From JANQEU01 sp965601455 (GTDB taxonomy: Bacteria; Bacteroidota; Bacteroidia; Cytophagales; Cyclobacteriaceae): DNA of 64,000 nucleotides. This document shows, piece by piece, positions 54,888 through 64,000 of this stretch; positions within the stretch are counted from its first letter, which is position 1; each line of letters opens with the position of its first letter. Location of the stretch: contig OZ271831.1 in the NCBI GenBank assembly GCA_965601455.1, positions 4,960,001-5,024,000 of the forward strand, given 5' to 3'. Position numbers and translations under genes: made by a program. The notes under the pieces were generated by a model. The model did no database searches and was not told the origin of the DNA. It saw only the letters and a list, made by a program, of their open reading frames with translations.

Positions 54888-54914
54888 AAACCCCTTGAAT
54901 TTCAAGGGGTTTTC
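54888..54914 (+). terminator. Intrinsic terminator after clpB
   Basis: AAACCCCTTGAA and TTCAAGGGGTTT form a strong hairpin (about 9-12 bp, 54888-54912), followed by TTTTCTGTTTTT on the plus strand. The reverse strand also has a short T-stretch, so it may act for the convergent MATE gene, which ends at 54938. Confidence 0.85.
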
Positions 54915-54937
54915 TGTTTTTAATGTTTAAATGAAAC

Positions 54938-56245
54938 TTAAAAACGGATCTTTTGGACCTTGTTCCTAAACCGAACAAAGTGTAAAATGGCGGCTACAGT
55001 CAACCCTACTGATAACGAATACCAGACCCCTTTTACTCCCAGGTCAAAAGTGAAACCCAAAAGATAAGACCCGGGAATTGCCAATAACCAGTATGCGAAG
55101 AAAGTAACAAGAGTGGGAACTTTAACATCTGTTAAACCGCGAAGGACTCCGAGACCCACTGCTTGCAGTCCATCAGATATCTGAAAGGCCGCAGCGATGA
55201 TCAAAAGGGAGGCTGCTAAAGCTTGCACCTGCTCGTCTTCCACGTATAAAGGAGTTAATTGATATCGGAAAAGAATGAAACATAGACCACAAAAGCCCAT
55301 GAAAACCGCCACCATCACCATACTACTATATCCGGCAATTTTCAGATTACGCAGATCTTTTTGGCCCATTTGATTTCCAATTCTAATTGTAGACGCGGCG
55401 GCAATACCTGTTGCTGCCATATAGGTGACAGCTGCCATGTTGAGGGCAATCTGATGTGCAGCCAAAGCCTCGGCAGAGATCCATCCGACCATGATTGCAG
55501 CGGTAGCAAAAGCACCTATTTCAAATACGTACTGCATTCCTGACGGAATCCCAATTCTCAGCATGGTTCGGATGTGCTGCCATTCTACATTTAAATGAAT
55601 TCCTTTCCACTTGTTGTAAGAAAGGGCCATCATTAGACCAGCCATAAAAAATCGTGCAATCAAAGTTGCGTACCCCGCACCGATCAATCCCATAGCAGGG
55701 AATCCTAGTTTACCGAAAATAAAAACGTAGTTTAATGCAACATTTAAAAGGTTGGCAGTAATCGAAACCACCATTGGATTAAATGTGTTGGAAAGCCCCT
55801 CAGAAAACTGCCGGAACGTTTGAAAAATCATCAAGGGGACCAGGCTGAACGAAACAATTATGAGATAAGGCCGAGCAGCTTCAACTACTTCAGGTTCCTG
55901 ACCGAAATATTCTAGAAAAGGGACTACCGCCAACACAGCCAGGAAGAGGATTACTCCAAGGACGGTATTTAATGTCGCACTATTTTGTAGATAAGTCAGC
56001 AGCTTAGGCCGGTTATCTGGAGAAGTTGCGGCAATTAAGGGTGTTAACCCATAGCTCACACCAATGCCAAATAGCATCATGACATGATAGATAGTTCCTG
56101 CGAATGTTGCACCAGCCAAAGGAATCACTCCAACACGACCAACCATAGCAGTATCTGCCACATTCACCATGATGTGACCCAATTGTCCAATCATAACCGG
56201 GTAGGCAAGTACGATGTTTCTCCTCAGGTGTTCCTTTAACGTCAT
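54938..56245 (-). CDS. MATE family efflux transporter
   Basis: MATE transporters export cationic drugs or metabolites in exchange for Na+ or H+. The 435-residue product has about twelve membrane helices in two similar halves, with the family landmarks PVMIGQLGHIMVNVADTAMVG at the start of helix 1, PLAGATFAGTIYH, and GLSNTFNPMVVSITANLLNVALNYVFIFG at the end of the first half. Length and motifs fit the NorM branch. The substrate is unknown. It is transcribed alone on the minus strand and ends beside the clpB terminator. Confidence 0.93.
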   Translation of the reverse strand: MTLKEHLRRNIVLAYPVMIGQLGHIMVNVADTAMVGRVGVIPLAGATFAGTIYHVMMLFGIGVSYGLTPLIAATSPDNRPKLLTYLQNSATLNTVLGVILFLAVLAVVPFLEYFGQEPEVVEAARPYLIIVSFSLVPLMIFQTFRQFSEGLSNTFNPMVVSITANLLNVALNYVFIFGKLGFPAMGLIGAGYATLIARFFMAGLMMALSYNKWKGIHLNVEWQHIRTMLRIGIPSGMQYVFEIGAFATAAIMVGWISAEALAAHQIALNMAAVTYMAATGIAAASTIRIGNQMGQKDLRNLKIAGYSSMVMVAVFMGFCGLCFILFRYQLTPLYVEDEQVQALAASLLIIAAAFQISDGLQAVGLGVLRGLTDVKVPTLVTFFAYWLLAIPGSYLLGFTFDLGVKGVWYSLSVGLTVAAILHFVRFRNKVQKIRF

Positions 56246-56290
56246 CCAATTTTCGGTCGAGGACGCAAAGGTGCAACTTGCCCCTGAGAA

Positions 56291-58681
56291 CTACTCAGTT
56301 CTTAGGGCATCAATTGGATTTCGAAGAGCAGCTTTTATCGATTGAAGACTGATGGTTCCCAGGGCTACACCGAAGGTGAACACACCTGCAACTACAAACA
56401 ACCACCATTCAAGTGTAATCCGATAAGCAAACTGGTCTAACCAATCATTCATCAAGTAGACCACTACCGGTATCGAGATCATAAATGAAACGAAAAGTAG
56501 TGTCAGGAAGGATTGGTACTGCAACCACACCACCTGTCTAATTGAAGCACCCATTACTTTTCTTATTCCAATCTCACGGGTTTTTTGATCTGCAACGAAA
56601 TTTGCTAAACCAAACAATCCCAAAGCTCCGATGAATAGAGCCAATGCTGCAAAGGTGACTATCAATTGACTCAATTTCTTTTCTTCTACATAGGCCTTTT
56701 CGAAATCAGCATCCAAAAAATGATACCTCGGCGACCAGTCAGGAATCACTTTATACCATGAACTTTCTATGGTGGAAAGTACCTGATCGTAGTTTCCAGG
56801 TTGAATACGAATTAATACTTTATCAAACCATGATTCGTGGTAGGTCATGATCAAAGGAGAAATTTCCTCATGGAGAGATGCAGTATGGAAGTCTTCAACA
56901 ACCCCGGTGATTATCACTTCCTTTAAACCCTCCTGTAATGAAAGCGGTTTTCCAATTGGGTCTTGTATTCCAAAGTACTTCACTGCTGCTTCGTTAATTA
57001 AGACTCCTGAGGATTCATCAGCTTGACGTCCATCGAGATCACGACCTTCTTTTATGGTTAATTTCATGGTTTCTACAAAATCGTGGTCGATAGCTATCAG
57101 GGAAACTAGTTCATGAAGATCGGAATGCTCTCCTTTTCCATCTACCCACCAGCTATTCAAACTAGTTGGGGGTGTATCTGAAGTTGCTGAAATATCGATA
57201 ACAAAGCTTTGGTCTTTCAGTTCTTGAATAAGGGGATCAATGTCTGTTCGAATGTGTTTATTATATAAGTCGAGAATGATAAGATGCTCTTTGTCGTAAC
57301 CTAAAGGTTTCGATTTGGCATACTCCAGCTGATAGAAAATTGTAAGGCTGGCTACAACCAGGGAAATGGATATTGAAAATTGAATAACAATCAGACTTTT
57401 CCGTAGTGAGTTGGCCAATTTGGAGTTTCCAACGCTTGTATTGCCTTTCAAGACATTTACCGGTCGAAATGAAGAAAGTAAGAAGGCCGGAAAACTTCCA
57501 GCCATGATTCCCACGGATAACAAGAGCAGGATTATTAAGACAATGGCCGTCGGAGAAAATAAAATGCCAAGATCAATAGTTCGACTACTAAATTCATTGA
57601 AAGTAGGGACCACCAAATAGCACAAGCCGATTGCTACGGTAAAGGCAATTAGAGTGATAAATAGTGATTCTCCCAAAAACTGAAGGACGAGAACTCCTCG
57701 TCGGGCACCAACTACTTTTCTTAATCCCACTTCCTTCGCTCTCCATGAAGCTCTTGCTGTAGAAAGATTGATGAAGTTGAAGCACGCTATTATAAGAATT
57801 AGAATGCCAATGGCTGTAAATACCTGAACATATAGCTTATTTCCTGTAGGTATTATTTCGCCTTCCAGCTTAGAGTTTAAGTAGATATCCCCAACCGGTT
57901 GTGAAAAGAACTTTACATTTAATGAGGAAAGAACCTCCGGCCCAAATTCGTAAGCGATTTGGTTTGCTTCCGCATCAAGCCTCTCCATGGAGGTATGATC
58001 CTTTGTTCTTACGTATGTGTATGTCCAGATATTTCCCCAGTGGTCGAACATGTTTTGGCTGTACCAACCTTTTGTGGAGGCCATAGATACCAGAAGATCA
58101 AACTGGATGTGGGAGTTTTTAGGCCAGTCCTCAATGACTCCGACTACCTGGAACGACCGTTCTCCTCTGTTCATTGTAAGCACCTCATTAATTGGATTGG
58201 AGTCTCCGAAGTATTTTTCTGCAGTGCTTTTTGTTAGAATGATCTGATTGGGGCTTTGTAATGCAGTTGATTTATTTCCAGAAATAAAATCAGCATCAAA
58301 GACACTGAAAAACTCATTATCGGCAAATAATCCCTGGTGTTCTTCAAATTCCCGATCTAAACTCTCGGTGGAAAGGTATCCTCTGAAACGACCTAAACGA
58401 GTGACCCCTTTGATGTCCATGTTTTCGCGCATTAAGTCCGCAAAAGAATAATTGATTGTAGCATGAGCAGCATACTGATCACCAATGGTCATCTCTCTCA
58501 CAATTCTGAAAATGTTATCCTGGTCCTTGTGAAAGTCATCAAAAGATTTTTCGTACCGAACGAATAGAAAAATGATGATGCATGAGGCAAGACCAATGGC
58601 AAGGCCGAGGATATTGATGGTTGAATAGACTTTACGCTGAAGCAGATTGCGCAGGGAGATTTTTAGGATATTTCGAAGCAT
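56291..58681 (-). CDS. FtsX/MacB-type ABC transporter permease
   Basis: The start at 58681 (MLRNILKISLRNLLQRK) is chosen because it is the usual beginning of this family; the upstream frame adds 14 unlikely residues. The 796-residue product has the duplicated Bacteroidota layout. Each half has an N-terminal helix, a large MacB-type periplasmic domain and a three-helix FtsX core. EVGLRKVVGARRGVLVLQFLGES and EIGIRKVMGASIRQVVWLQYQSF mark the two cores. Such permeases usually work mechanically on lipoproteins, peptides or antibiotics and need a separate ATPase, which is not next to this gene. The substrate is unknown. Confidence 0.92.
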   Translation of the reverse strand: MLRNILKISLRNLLQRKVYSTINILGLAIGLASCIIIFLFVRYEKSFDDFHKDQDNIFRIVREMTIGDQYAAHATINYSFADLMRENMDIKGVTRLGRFRGYLSTESLDREFEEHQGLFADNEFFSVFDADFISGNKSTALQSPNQIILTKSTAEKYFGDSNPINEVLTMNRGERSFQVVGVIEDWPKNSHIQFDLLVSMASTKGWYSQNMFDHWGNIWTYTYVRTKDHTSMERLDAEANQIAYEFGPEVLSSLNVKFFSQPVGDIYLNSKLEGEIIPTGNKLYVQVFTAIGILILIIACFNFINLSTARASWRAKEVGLRKVVGARRGVLVLQFLGESLFITLIAFTVAIGLCYLVVPTFNEFSSRTIDLGILFSPTAIVLIILLLLSVGIMAGSFPAFLLSSFRPVNVLKGNTSVGNSKLANSLRKSLIVIQFSISISLVVASLTIFYQLEYAKSKPLGYDKEHLIILDLYNKHIRTDIDPLIQELKDQSFVIDISATSDTPPTSLNSWWVDGKGEHSDLHELVSLIAIDHDFVETMKLTIKEGRDLDGRQADESSGVLINEAAVKYFGIQDPIGKPLSLQEGLKEVIITGVVEDFHTASLHEEISPLIMTYHESWFDKVLIRIQPGNYDQVLSTIESSWYKVIPDWSPRYHFLDADFEKAYVEEKKLSQLIVTFAALALFIGALGLFGLANFVADQKTREIGIRKVMGASIRQVVWLQYQSFLTLLFVSFMISIPVVVYLMNDWLDQFAYRITLEWWLFVVAGVFTFGVALGTISLQSIKAALRNPIDALRTE

Positions 58682-58742
58682 GGCAATGGAGTTTACCTCC
58701 ATAAGAGAGTTCAAAACAGCCAAAGGTTGCAGGAAATAGTAA

Positions 58743-59291
58743 TTAAATATTGCGAACCCTGGCTAGTTTAAAAATCCCTGCAAGGCTGATACTATCTGTA
58801 ATGGCCCCCTCAATGGCCATATCCAACACTTCATTAAATGGCAACTTTCTGATAACTAAATCTTCCGTTTCTTCAAACTCAGGTTCACCGTGTTCAAGCT
58901 GTTCGGCTAGAAATACAAAACCCAATTCATCAGTGACGGAATTGGATGTATGTATACGTAATATTTCAGTCCATTTGGAGGCCTTTAAACCCGTTTCTTC
59001 TTTCAATTCTCGTTTGGCTGATTCCAGAATATTGATGTTCTTCAATCCACCCCCCATTGGAATTTCCCATGAATACTCATTTAGTGGATATCTCCATTGA
59101 CCAACGAGCCATGTGTTGTCCTTTTCATCTATTGGAATGATCCCTAAAGCATAATTTTTGAAATGAACCGTACTATAATGACTAATACCGCCTCCAGGAT
59201 TTATAACCTTGTCTTCATGCAAAGTGATCCAGGGGTTATCATAGATTTCTTTGGAATCCTGTTTTTTCCAGGGGTTGTCAGGGATTTTCAT
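58743..59291 (-). CDS. NUDIX hydrolase, ADP-ribose pyrophosphatase-like
   Basis: NUDIX enzymes cleave nucleoside diphosphates linked to another group. The 182-residue product has the Nudix helix AKRELKEETGL with the catalytic Glu pair. The Gly-rich start reads GGGLKNINILES, where the first Glu of the consensus GX5EX7REUXEEXGU is replaced by Ile. The surrounding WLVGQWRYPLNEYSWEIPMGGG resembles the ADP-ribose or GDP-mannose pyrophosphatase branch. The true substrate is not certain. It stands 61 bases upstream of the FtsX-type permease gene on the same strand. Confidence 0.9.
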   Translation of the reverse strand: MKIPDNPWKKQDSKEIYDNPWITLHEDKVINPGGGISHYSTVHFKNYALGIIPIDEKDNTWLVGQWRYPLNEYSWEIPMGGGLKNINILESAKRELKEETGLKASKWTEILRIHTSNSVTDELGFVFLAEQLEHGEPEFEETEDLVIRKLPFNEVLDMAIEGAITDSISLAGIFKLARVRNI

Positions 59292-59334
59292 CGGATGAGC
59301 TCAGTTTGATCTGCTAAATACTTAATTTCAATCG

Positions 59335-59739
59335 ATGTTACGTCGGTGTTCAAGTGTATTTTTTATCCTTCTGGTGATAATCGTTGTTGGATGCAGATCT
59401 CAAAGTCAGCATAAGACAAATAACTTCAGTGTTGTAGTGGAATCTATTTTGGGATCAAATTACGAGATCATTCAAAATGGAAATGGAAAATATGCGTTGT
59501 GTATTACATCATCTGGGGAAAAAGTAAGGTCCAAGGCGATACAATTTGTTATTTTAGAGTACGAGTCTGGAAGGCAGCTTACAAGCGTCCATGAAATAGT
59601 AGGTAAGGTTACATGGCACGATGAAAGACATGTTTTTGTTTCCAGACAACCCTCTTTCATTAAAGAAAGAGATCAAGCATTGATTGAGGAATACTATCTG
59701 GATGTTGAATCGGGTAAAAGGAAGGAGTCTATCTATTAA
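59335..59739 (+). CDS. Small predicted lipoprotein
   Basis: The 134-residue product has a leader with a lipobox (ILLVIIVVGCRSQ, Cys at about residue 20) and a small beta-rich mature part (FSVVVESILGSNYEIIQN, IQFVILEYESGRQLTSVHEI). I do not recognise the family. It overlaps the next gene, for a large T9SS-exported protein, by 38 bases on the same strand, so it is likely in the same transcript. Confidence 0.72.
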   Translation: MLRRCSSVFFILLVIIVVGCRSQSQHKTNNFSVVVESILGSNYEIIQNGNGKYALCITSSGEKVRSKAIQFVILEYESGRQLTSVHEIVGKVTWHDERHVFVSRQPSFIKERDQALIEEYYLDVESGKRKESIY

Positions 59740-62700
59740 GGTAGGACTAGGTTTTTTATCAGCGCTGCTGTTAATACTTGCGATTGGATTATCGACGAAT
59801 CCAATCGGAAGTCAAGATCCAGTCGCTGACGGATATGATGAGCAGAAGCCGGCAAAGCATTGGGATACACCAAGAGACCGATTTTCCGTTATGCCGTCTG
59901 CATTGGGAGAGTGGCAGAAACGGATCAGGACCCCAGATGACCTGGAAGAGCCATCGTATTCTGAAAACTACCTGATAGAGGCTTATCGTAACAGTAAACA
60001 GTCAATTTCGAATTTAAGGACTCAGGAGCTGGTCTTCGTAGAGAGGGGTCCGGGAAATATCTCTGGTAGAACCCGAGCGCTACTGATTCTGGCAACCGAT
60101 GAATCGAAGAATACCTGGTTAGCCGGAGCAGCTTCCGGTGGAATCTGGAAAACCACCGATGGAGGATTATCCTGGTCGGAGAAAAGCCTTGATCTTCCAA
60201 ATCTCGCCATTAGCTCATTGGCTTATTCACCGTTATCGCCCGATACCATTTACGCTGGTACAGGAGAACCGTTTTGTGGCTTTCCCTCAGTTGATGGGAA
60301 CGGGGTATTGAAGTCGGTTGATGCCGGTGAAACATGGGCGCAGGTGTTGGATCCGGTTACCTTTCCCGCACTCAAAAACATAAGTAGGGTCATTGTAGAC
60401 CCCAATAATCCGAACATTGTCCTCGTTTCAGGAGAAAACAGTTTTTACAGCACTGGATTGAATTCTGTCATTTATAAAACAACGGATGGAGGACAATCTT
60501 GGGTTCCAAAGTTTCAATCGACCAACCATCGCATTCAACAAATTGTGTTTGACCCATCGAATTTTTCCATTCAGTATGCCGCGTTAAACGGGTTTGGGGT
60601 AATCAAATCCACTGACGCTGGTGAAACTTGGGTGGAGGCGACTAATGGATTAGATATTGGAGGAAGGATTGAAATAGGAGTTTCCCCTGTCAGAACCAGC
60701 AGACTATGGGCTTCCGTTGAAGGCAATCTCTCGGGTACTGGTTCGGATCTATATGTAAGCGACGATTCGGGTCAAAATTGGCGATTGGTGGTGTCATCCG
60801 GATCCGAGGACAACATTGATTTCCTCGAAGGTCAAGGCTGCTACGACAACACGGTTCTGGCCCATCCTTTTGACGATAATATTGTGTACGTGGGTGGGGT
60901 TGACCTATATAAGTTTACTCTCACAGGCGATGAAGGTCCTCAAGTGCAATTGGTAGATATGGAAGAAAACGGAACCGGTGTTTTTATGGACTTTGTCAAT
61001 TTCGGCGCTACTTATAACGATGGTAAGCTTGATGCCGGTAACGCGGATAGCCTTATTAATGTTGAAATACGATTTGGGCAAGGTACACAAAAGGCACATC
61101 GTTTTACCGTGAACCAACGAGGGTCTGGTGTCCCCGATAATGAATATCTGTACCTTGATTATGTAGATGTACCTTTTCAGGTTTGGAACACCGAAACGAA
61201 TACACAGTTGATGGCCTCATTTCGAGACCAGGCGGAGGATGGATCCTGGAATCTCACTGCACAAAACACCGATGGGGATCCATCCACACACTCACGGGAA
61301 TACGTATATGTTCATCTCCAGCAATATGCAGACAGTGCCAATGCCTCGATAGCAGTAGCAGGTGGGCAGGAGTTTCAGCAGCTATATACCATATGGCCTG
61401 TACTTATTGGTGATTCTTTCAATCCTACAGAACTACCGGAATCTAGTATTCGTGTATTAGTTAGTACGATTACAACCAGTACCAGGAATAATTTTCAGAT
61501 TTCAGATTCAAGAAATATAACTTCTGAAAGTATTAATGCGAATACACAGGAACCAGAGCGAGTAGACGACGGGATACATCCGGATCATCATTTACTTGTG
61601 GCGTTGTTAGATTCCGGAGAATCAGAGTTTCGGATTTTAAGTACCAATGACGGTGGGGTCTATTTGAGTAAAAAGTCTTCAGAACCCGGGACCATGGATG
61701 AAGCATTTGAATACCGCAGTTTTGGTTACAATACCACTCAATTTTATGCCGCTGATAAAGCCCCAGGTTCCCATAGGTATGTGGGGGGGATGCAGGATAA
61801 TGGAAGCCAGATATCTCCAGCAAGTGAAAGTGCCAACGATTCAAGTCGATATTTGTTTGCCAACAGTGGAGATGGGTTTGAGGTCATTTGGAATAAGAGA
61901 GAGCCAAATTGGATCATCACAAGCGCTCAAAATAATGGGTTCAAACGTTCATTGGACGGAGGAAATACCTGGATATCAGCGGAGTTTTCTGATGAAGGAC
62001 CTTTTTATTCGAAAATATCAAACTCCACTTCTAAACCAGATAAAGTGTATTCAATTGCAAATAGGGGAGTTTGGATTTCTACAGATTTTGCTTCGAATTG
62101 GGAGGTAACTGAAATCGAAAATCCTTTATGGAATCTAGATAATTTCTCTCCATATGTAGAGGTTTCACCTGTCAATGACGAAATCGTTTGGGCAGGTTCC
62201 GGTCTTTCAGAGGGAAACAGGCTTTTTGTATCGAACGATGCCGGGCAAACATTCAATCCGGTCGAGACATACGTTGGAGAGACTCTCGGGAGTATATCAG
62301 GACTGACTCTTGATCCAATTGATGAAAACACAGCTTATGCCATTTTTTCATTTGCCGGAAGACCAAAAATTCTAAAGACCACTGACCTTGGACAAACATG
62401 GGAGGACATTTCAGGATTTGAAGGAAATGAAGTGAGTGATAGAGGATTCCCGGACGTGGCGGTATTCTCCTTATTAGTATTCAATTACGATCCAAATATT
62501 ATGTGGGCCGGAACGGAAATAGGTTTATTTGAGTCTCTGGACGGCGGTCAATCCTGGGCATTTCTACAATCCAATTTACCTTCTGTTGCCATTTTCGATT
62601 TCAAAATTGTAGATGACCAGGTGGTGCTGGCAACTTTTGGTAGGGGAATTTGGAGTGTCACCATACCAGAAGTTGAACAGGAAATTGTTTTTTCACCATT

Positions 62701-63742
62701 TCTGGGCAGAGTTACCATTGATCCCTTCGGGAAAACATCCTATGAAATGGAATTCAGTTCCATTTTTGATTCAACAACAATTGAGGTCAATGAAGAAATG
62801 GTACTGTCATTTCAGGGAAATGAACTTGGAACGGTCATCAAGGAGTCTGAAAACCTTGGTTTCAATGAAACGGCACAGATCCAGATCAACAGCTACCTGA
62901 ACGGTCAACCTTACAAATCAGACATTCTTGATCGTATCCTTTTCGAGCCCGAGGATTTTGCTATCGGTTACAAAACGAATTTTAGAGAGGGTTCTTCGGA
63001 TGACTTTGCTTCAATTGGATTTGATGTGCTTATTGCTGATGGCTTTGAATCCCCTGCGCTACAGACTGAACATGAGTATCCCCAATCAACGGAACTGTTT
63101 TCGATTTTGAAGACACCAATTACCATTTCCGGAAATAACCCTACGTTATTTTATCGTGATATTGCCCTCGTTGAAACTGGTGAGGATGGATCTCGGTTTG
63201 GAGAGACTGATTTCTTTGATTACGTGGTGGTGGAAGGGAGCACTGATGGTAGAAATTGGATTCCCCTTGCTGATGGTTATGACGCTTCCTTTAATTCGGA
63301 TTGGCTTCAGACCTACAATAGTGGTGGGATAGGAAATCCTGAGCTTTTTGTTGAGCATTCAATTGATTTATCAGAAACATTTGATCCAGGTGAAACCATT
63401 TTGATCAGGTTTCGACTATTTTCTGATCCTTTTGAAGTAGGTTGGGGATGGCTGATAGATGATATTTACATACAAGAGGAAATTCTTTCACTAACAGAAG
63501 AAATTGTTGATGCCCTGGCGATCTATCCAAATCCGGTTGCCGGAAATTCGGTCATCAATTATACGCTTTCTGATGCGGGAGTTTTGTCAATTCTTGGGAT
63601 TGACGGAAGAAGAGTTTGGACTCGTGAAATATCGGAAAGTGGCCAGATTCAATTCCCTGTTGATCAATTACGTCCAGGAGTATATGCCATTCAACTCCGT
63701 ACACCACAGACATCTATTGTTCAGAAGATTATTGTACAATGA
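59702..63742 (+). CDS. T9SS-exported propeller protein with BNR/sortilin-like repeats
   Basis: The start at 59702 is the first ATG and gives the hydrophobic leader KVGLGFLSALLLILAIGLSTNP; it overlaps the upstream lipoprotein gene by 38 bases. The 1346-residue product has a sortilin/VPS10-like propeller with Asp-box repeats such as TTDGGLSW, STDAGETW, SDDSGQNW, SLDGGNTW and SLDGGQSW. Between blades, at about 411-580, is a beta-rich insert of unknown type. After the propeller comes a jelly-roll-like region (about 1100-1265). Residues 1274-1346 are a T9SS type A sorting domain (ALAIYPNPVAGNSVINY, GVYAIQLRT, QKIIVQ). It is therefore expected at the cell surface or secreted. No peptidase or glycosidase active site was recognised. 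Confidence 0.92.
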   Translation: MLNRVKGRSLSIKVGLGFLSALLLILAIGLSTNPIGSQDPVADGYDEQKPAKHWDTPRDRFSVMPSALGEWQKRIRTPDDLEEPSYSENYLIEAYRNSKQSISNLRTQELVFVERGPGNISGRTRALLILATDESKNTWLAGAASGGIWKTTDGGLSWSEKSLDLPNLAISSLAYSPLSPDTIYAGTGEPFCGFPSVDGNGVLKSVDAGETWAQVLDPVTFPALKNISRVIVDPNNPNIVLVSGENSFYSTGLNSVIYKTTDGGQSWVPKFQSTNHRIQQIVFDPSNFSIQYAALNGFGVIKSTDAGETWVEATNGLDIGGRIEIGVSPVRTSRLWASVEGNLSGTGSDLYVSDDSGQNWRLVVSSGSEDNIDFLEGQGCYDNTVLAHPFDDNIVYVGGVDLYKFTLTGDEGPQVQLVDMEENGTGVFMDFVNFGATYNDGKLDAGNADSLINVEIRFGQGTQKAHRFTVNQRGSGVPDNEYLYLDYVDVPFQVWNTETNTQLMASFRDQAEDGSWNLTAQNTDGDPSTHSREYVYVHLQQYADSANASIAVAGGQEFQQLYTIWPVLIGDSFNPTELPESSIRVLVSTITTSTRNNFQISDSRNITSESINANTQEPERVDDGIHPDHHLLVALLDSGESEFRILSTNDGGVYLSKKSSEPGTMDEAFEYRSFGYNTTQFYAADKAPGSHRYVGGMQDNGSQISPASESANDSSRYLFANSGDGFEVIWNKREPNWIITSAQNNGFKRSLDGGNTWISAEFSDEGPFYSKISNSTSKPDKVYSIANRGVWISTDFASNWEVTEIENPLWNLDNFSPYVEVSPVNDEIVWAGSGLSEGNRLFVSNDAGQTFNPVETYVGETLGSISGLTLDPIDENTAYAIFSFAGRPKILKTTDLGQTWEDISGFEGNEVSDRGFPDVAVFSLLVFNYDPNIMWAGTEIGLFESLDGGQSWAFLQSNLPSVAIFDFKIVDDQVVLATFGRGIWSVTIPEVEQEIVFSPFLGRVTIDPFGKTSYEMEFSSIFDSTTIEVNEEMVLSFQGNELGTVIKESENLGFNETAQIQINSYLNGQPYKSDILDRILFEPEDFAIGYKTNFREGSSDDFASIGFDVLIADGFESPALQTEHEYPQSTELFSILKTPITISGNNPTLFYRDIALVETGEDGSRFGETDFFDYVVVEGSTDGRNWIPLADGYDASFNSDWLQTYNSGGIGNPELFVEHSIDLSETFDPGETILIRFRLFSDPFEVGWGWLIDDIYIQEEILSLTEEIVDALAIYPNPVAGNSVINYTLSDAGVLSILGIDGRRVWTREISESGQIQFPVDQLRPGVYAIQLRTPQTSIVQKIIVQ

Positions 63743-63760
63743 TTGGCTTAGATTTGTCTG

Positions 63761-64000
63761 GTGTTGAAATCCCATTTTTCGAAAGACAAAATTGAAGCTG
63801 GTTGCGACGAAGCAGGAAGAGGATGTCTAGCGGGCCCCGTTGTAGCAGCCGCAGTGATTTTACCACGTAGGTTTAGACATAAGGTACTAACAGACTCCAA
63901 GCAGCTAACAGCTAAGCAACGGTTGGAGTTGAAAGGAGTAATTGAAAAAAAAGCCCTGGATTATGGTATTGGGGTAGCATCTCCCGAGGAAATCGATAGC
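63761..64000 (+). CDS. rnhB: Ribonuclease HII, 3'-truncated by the window edge
   Basis: RNase HII removes ribonucleotides from DNA and RNA in RNA/DNA hybrids. The frame is closed upstream by a TAG, and GTG at 63761 gives the N-terminus MLKSHFSKDKIEAGCDEAGRG. Visible family features are CDEAGRGCLAGPVVAAAVIL, with the first catalytic Asp and Glu, and LTDSKQLTAKQR. The first 80 codons are in the window; the rest lies beyond base 64000. It starts 18 bases after the T9SS-exported protein gene. Confidence 0.95.
   Translation, partial: MLKSHFSKDKIEAGCDEAGRGCLAGPVVAAAVILPRRFRHKVLTDSKQLTAKQRLELKGVIEKKALDYGIGVASPEEIDS

Noticed and set aside
1..64000. CRISPR arrays, insertion sequences, prophage or integrative elements.
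   Set aside because: No regular short repeats with spacers, no transposase or integrase reading frame, and no change in coding style along the window were seen.

Overview
The window is a gene-dense, insertion-free stretch of a Bacteroidota chromosome, most probably a marine-type member of the Cytophagales; the order-level placement is inference. Evidence for Bacteroidota: two promoters matching the phylum consensus exactly (TTTG, 19 bp, TAnnTTTG) upstream of tRNA-Phe and rimP; a type IX secretion C-terminal sorting domain; many secreted proteins whose signal peptides end in AQ, SQ or GQ; a eukaryote-type IleRS; LRR, WG-repeat, lamin-tail, PD40-OmpA and TPR-CHAT proteins; and start codons with little Shine-Dalgarno signal. 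No transposase, integrase, CRISPR array or rRNA was seen, and no gap between genes exceeds about 300 bases.

Layout. 1-3.3 kb: ileS (5' end outside the window) and lspA. 3.3-8.9 kb: a small secreted helical protein on the minus strand, then five tightly packed plus-strand genes for a lipoprotein, two secreted proteins, an LRR protein with three WW modules, and a membrane coiled-coil protein. 8.9-13 kb: a ureohydrolase converging on a sodium-pumping decarboxylase operon (oadG-oadA-oadB). 13-17.6 kb: rimP-nusA-infB, with a promoter and a terminator-like leader hairpin, divergent from cysS. 19.2-24.3 kb: an ECF sigma factor, a membrane protein (probable anti-sigma factor), a DUF4097-type protein, three small outer-membrane or secreted proteins and an SMP-30 lipoprotein. 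24.3-32.5 kb: a THUMP-like methyltransferase and asd, divergent from a 1992-residue lamin-tail surface protein. 32.6-34.3 kb: a DksA-like gene, scpB and an RluB-type pseudouridine synthase.

34.3-42.7 kb: a three-gene minus-strand operon encoding an exported TPR-CHAT protein with an intact His/Cys dyad, a PD40-OmpA protein and a large secreted protein; a perfect 26-bp palindrome lies upstream. 42.9-43.1 kb: tRNA-Phe with promoter and terminator. 43.1-45.2 kb: two Fe-S electron-transfer proteins. 45.2-52 kb: a WG-repeat protein, a 54-residue CxxC protein, a protein resembling the IF-2 N-terminal region without a GTPase, a Tricorn-like protease and an orphan TRAP solute-binding lipoprotein. 52.2-59.3 kb: clpB, a MATE transporter, an FtsX-type ABC permease and a NUDIX hydrolase. 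59.3-64 kb: a lipoprotein, a T9SS-exported propeller protein and the start of rnhB.

The main candidates for something undescribed are the exported TPR-CHAT/OmpA operon, the LRR/WW envelope cluster, the attenuator-like leader of rimP-nusA-infB and the GTPase-less IF-2-like protein. All functional statements come from reading the sequence; no database search was run.
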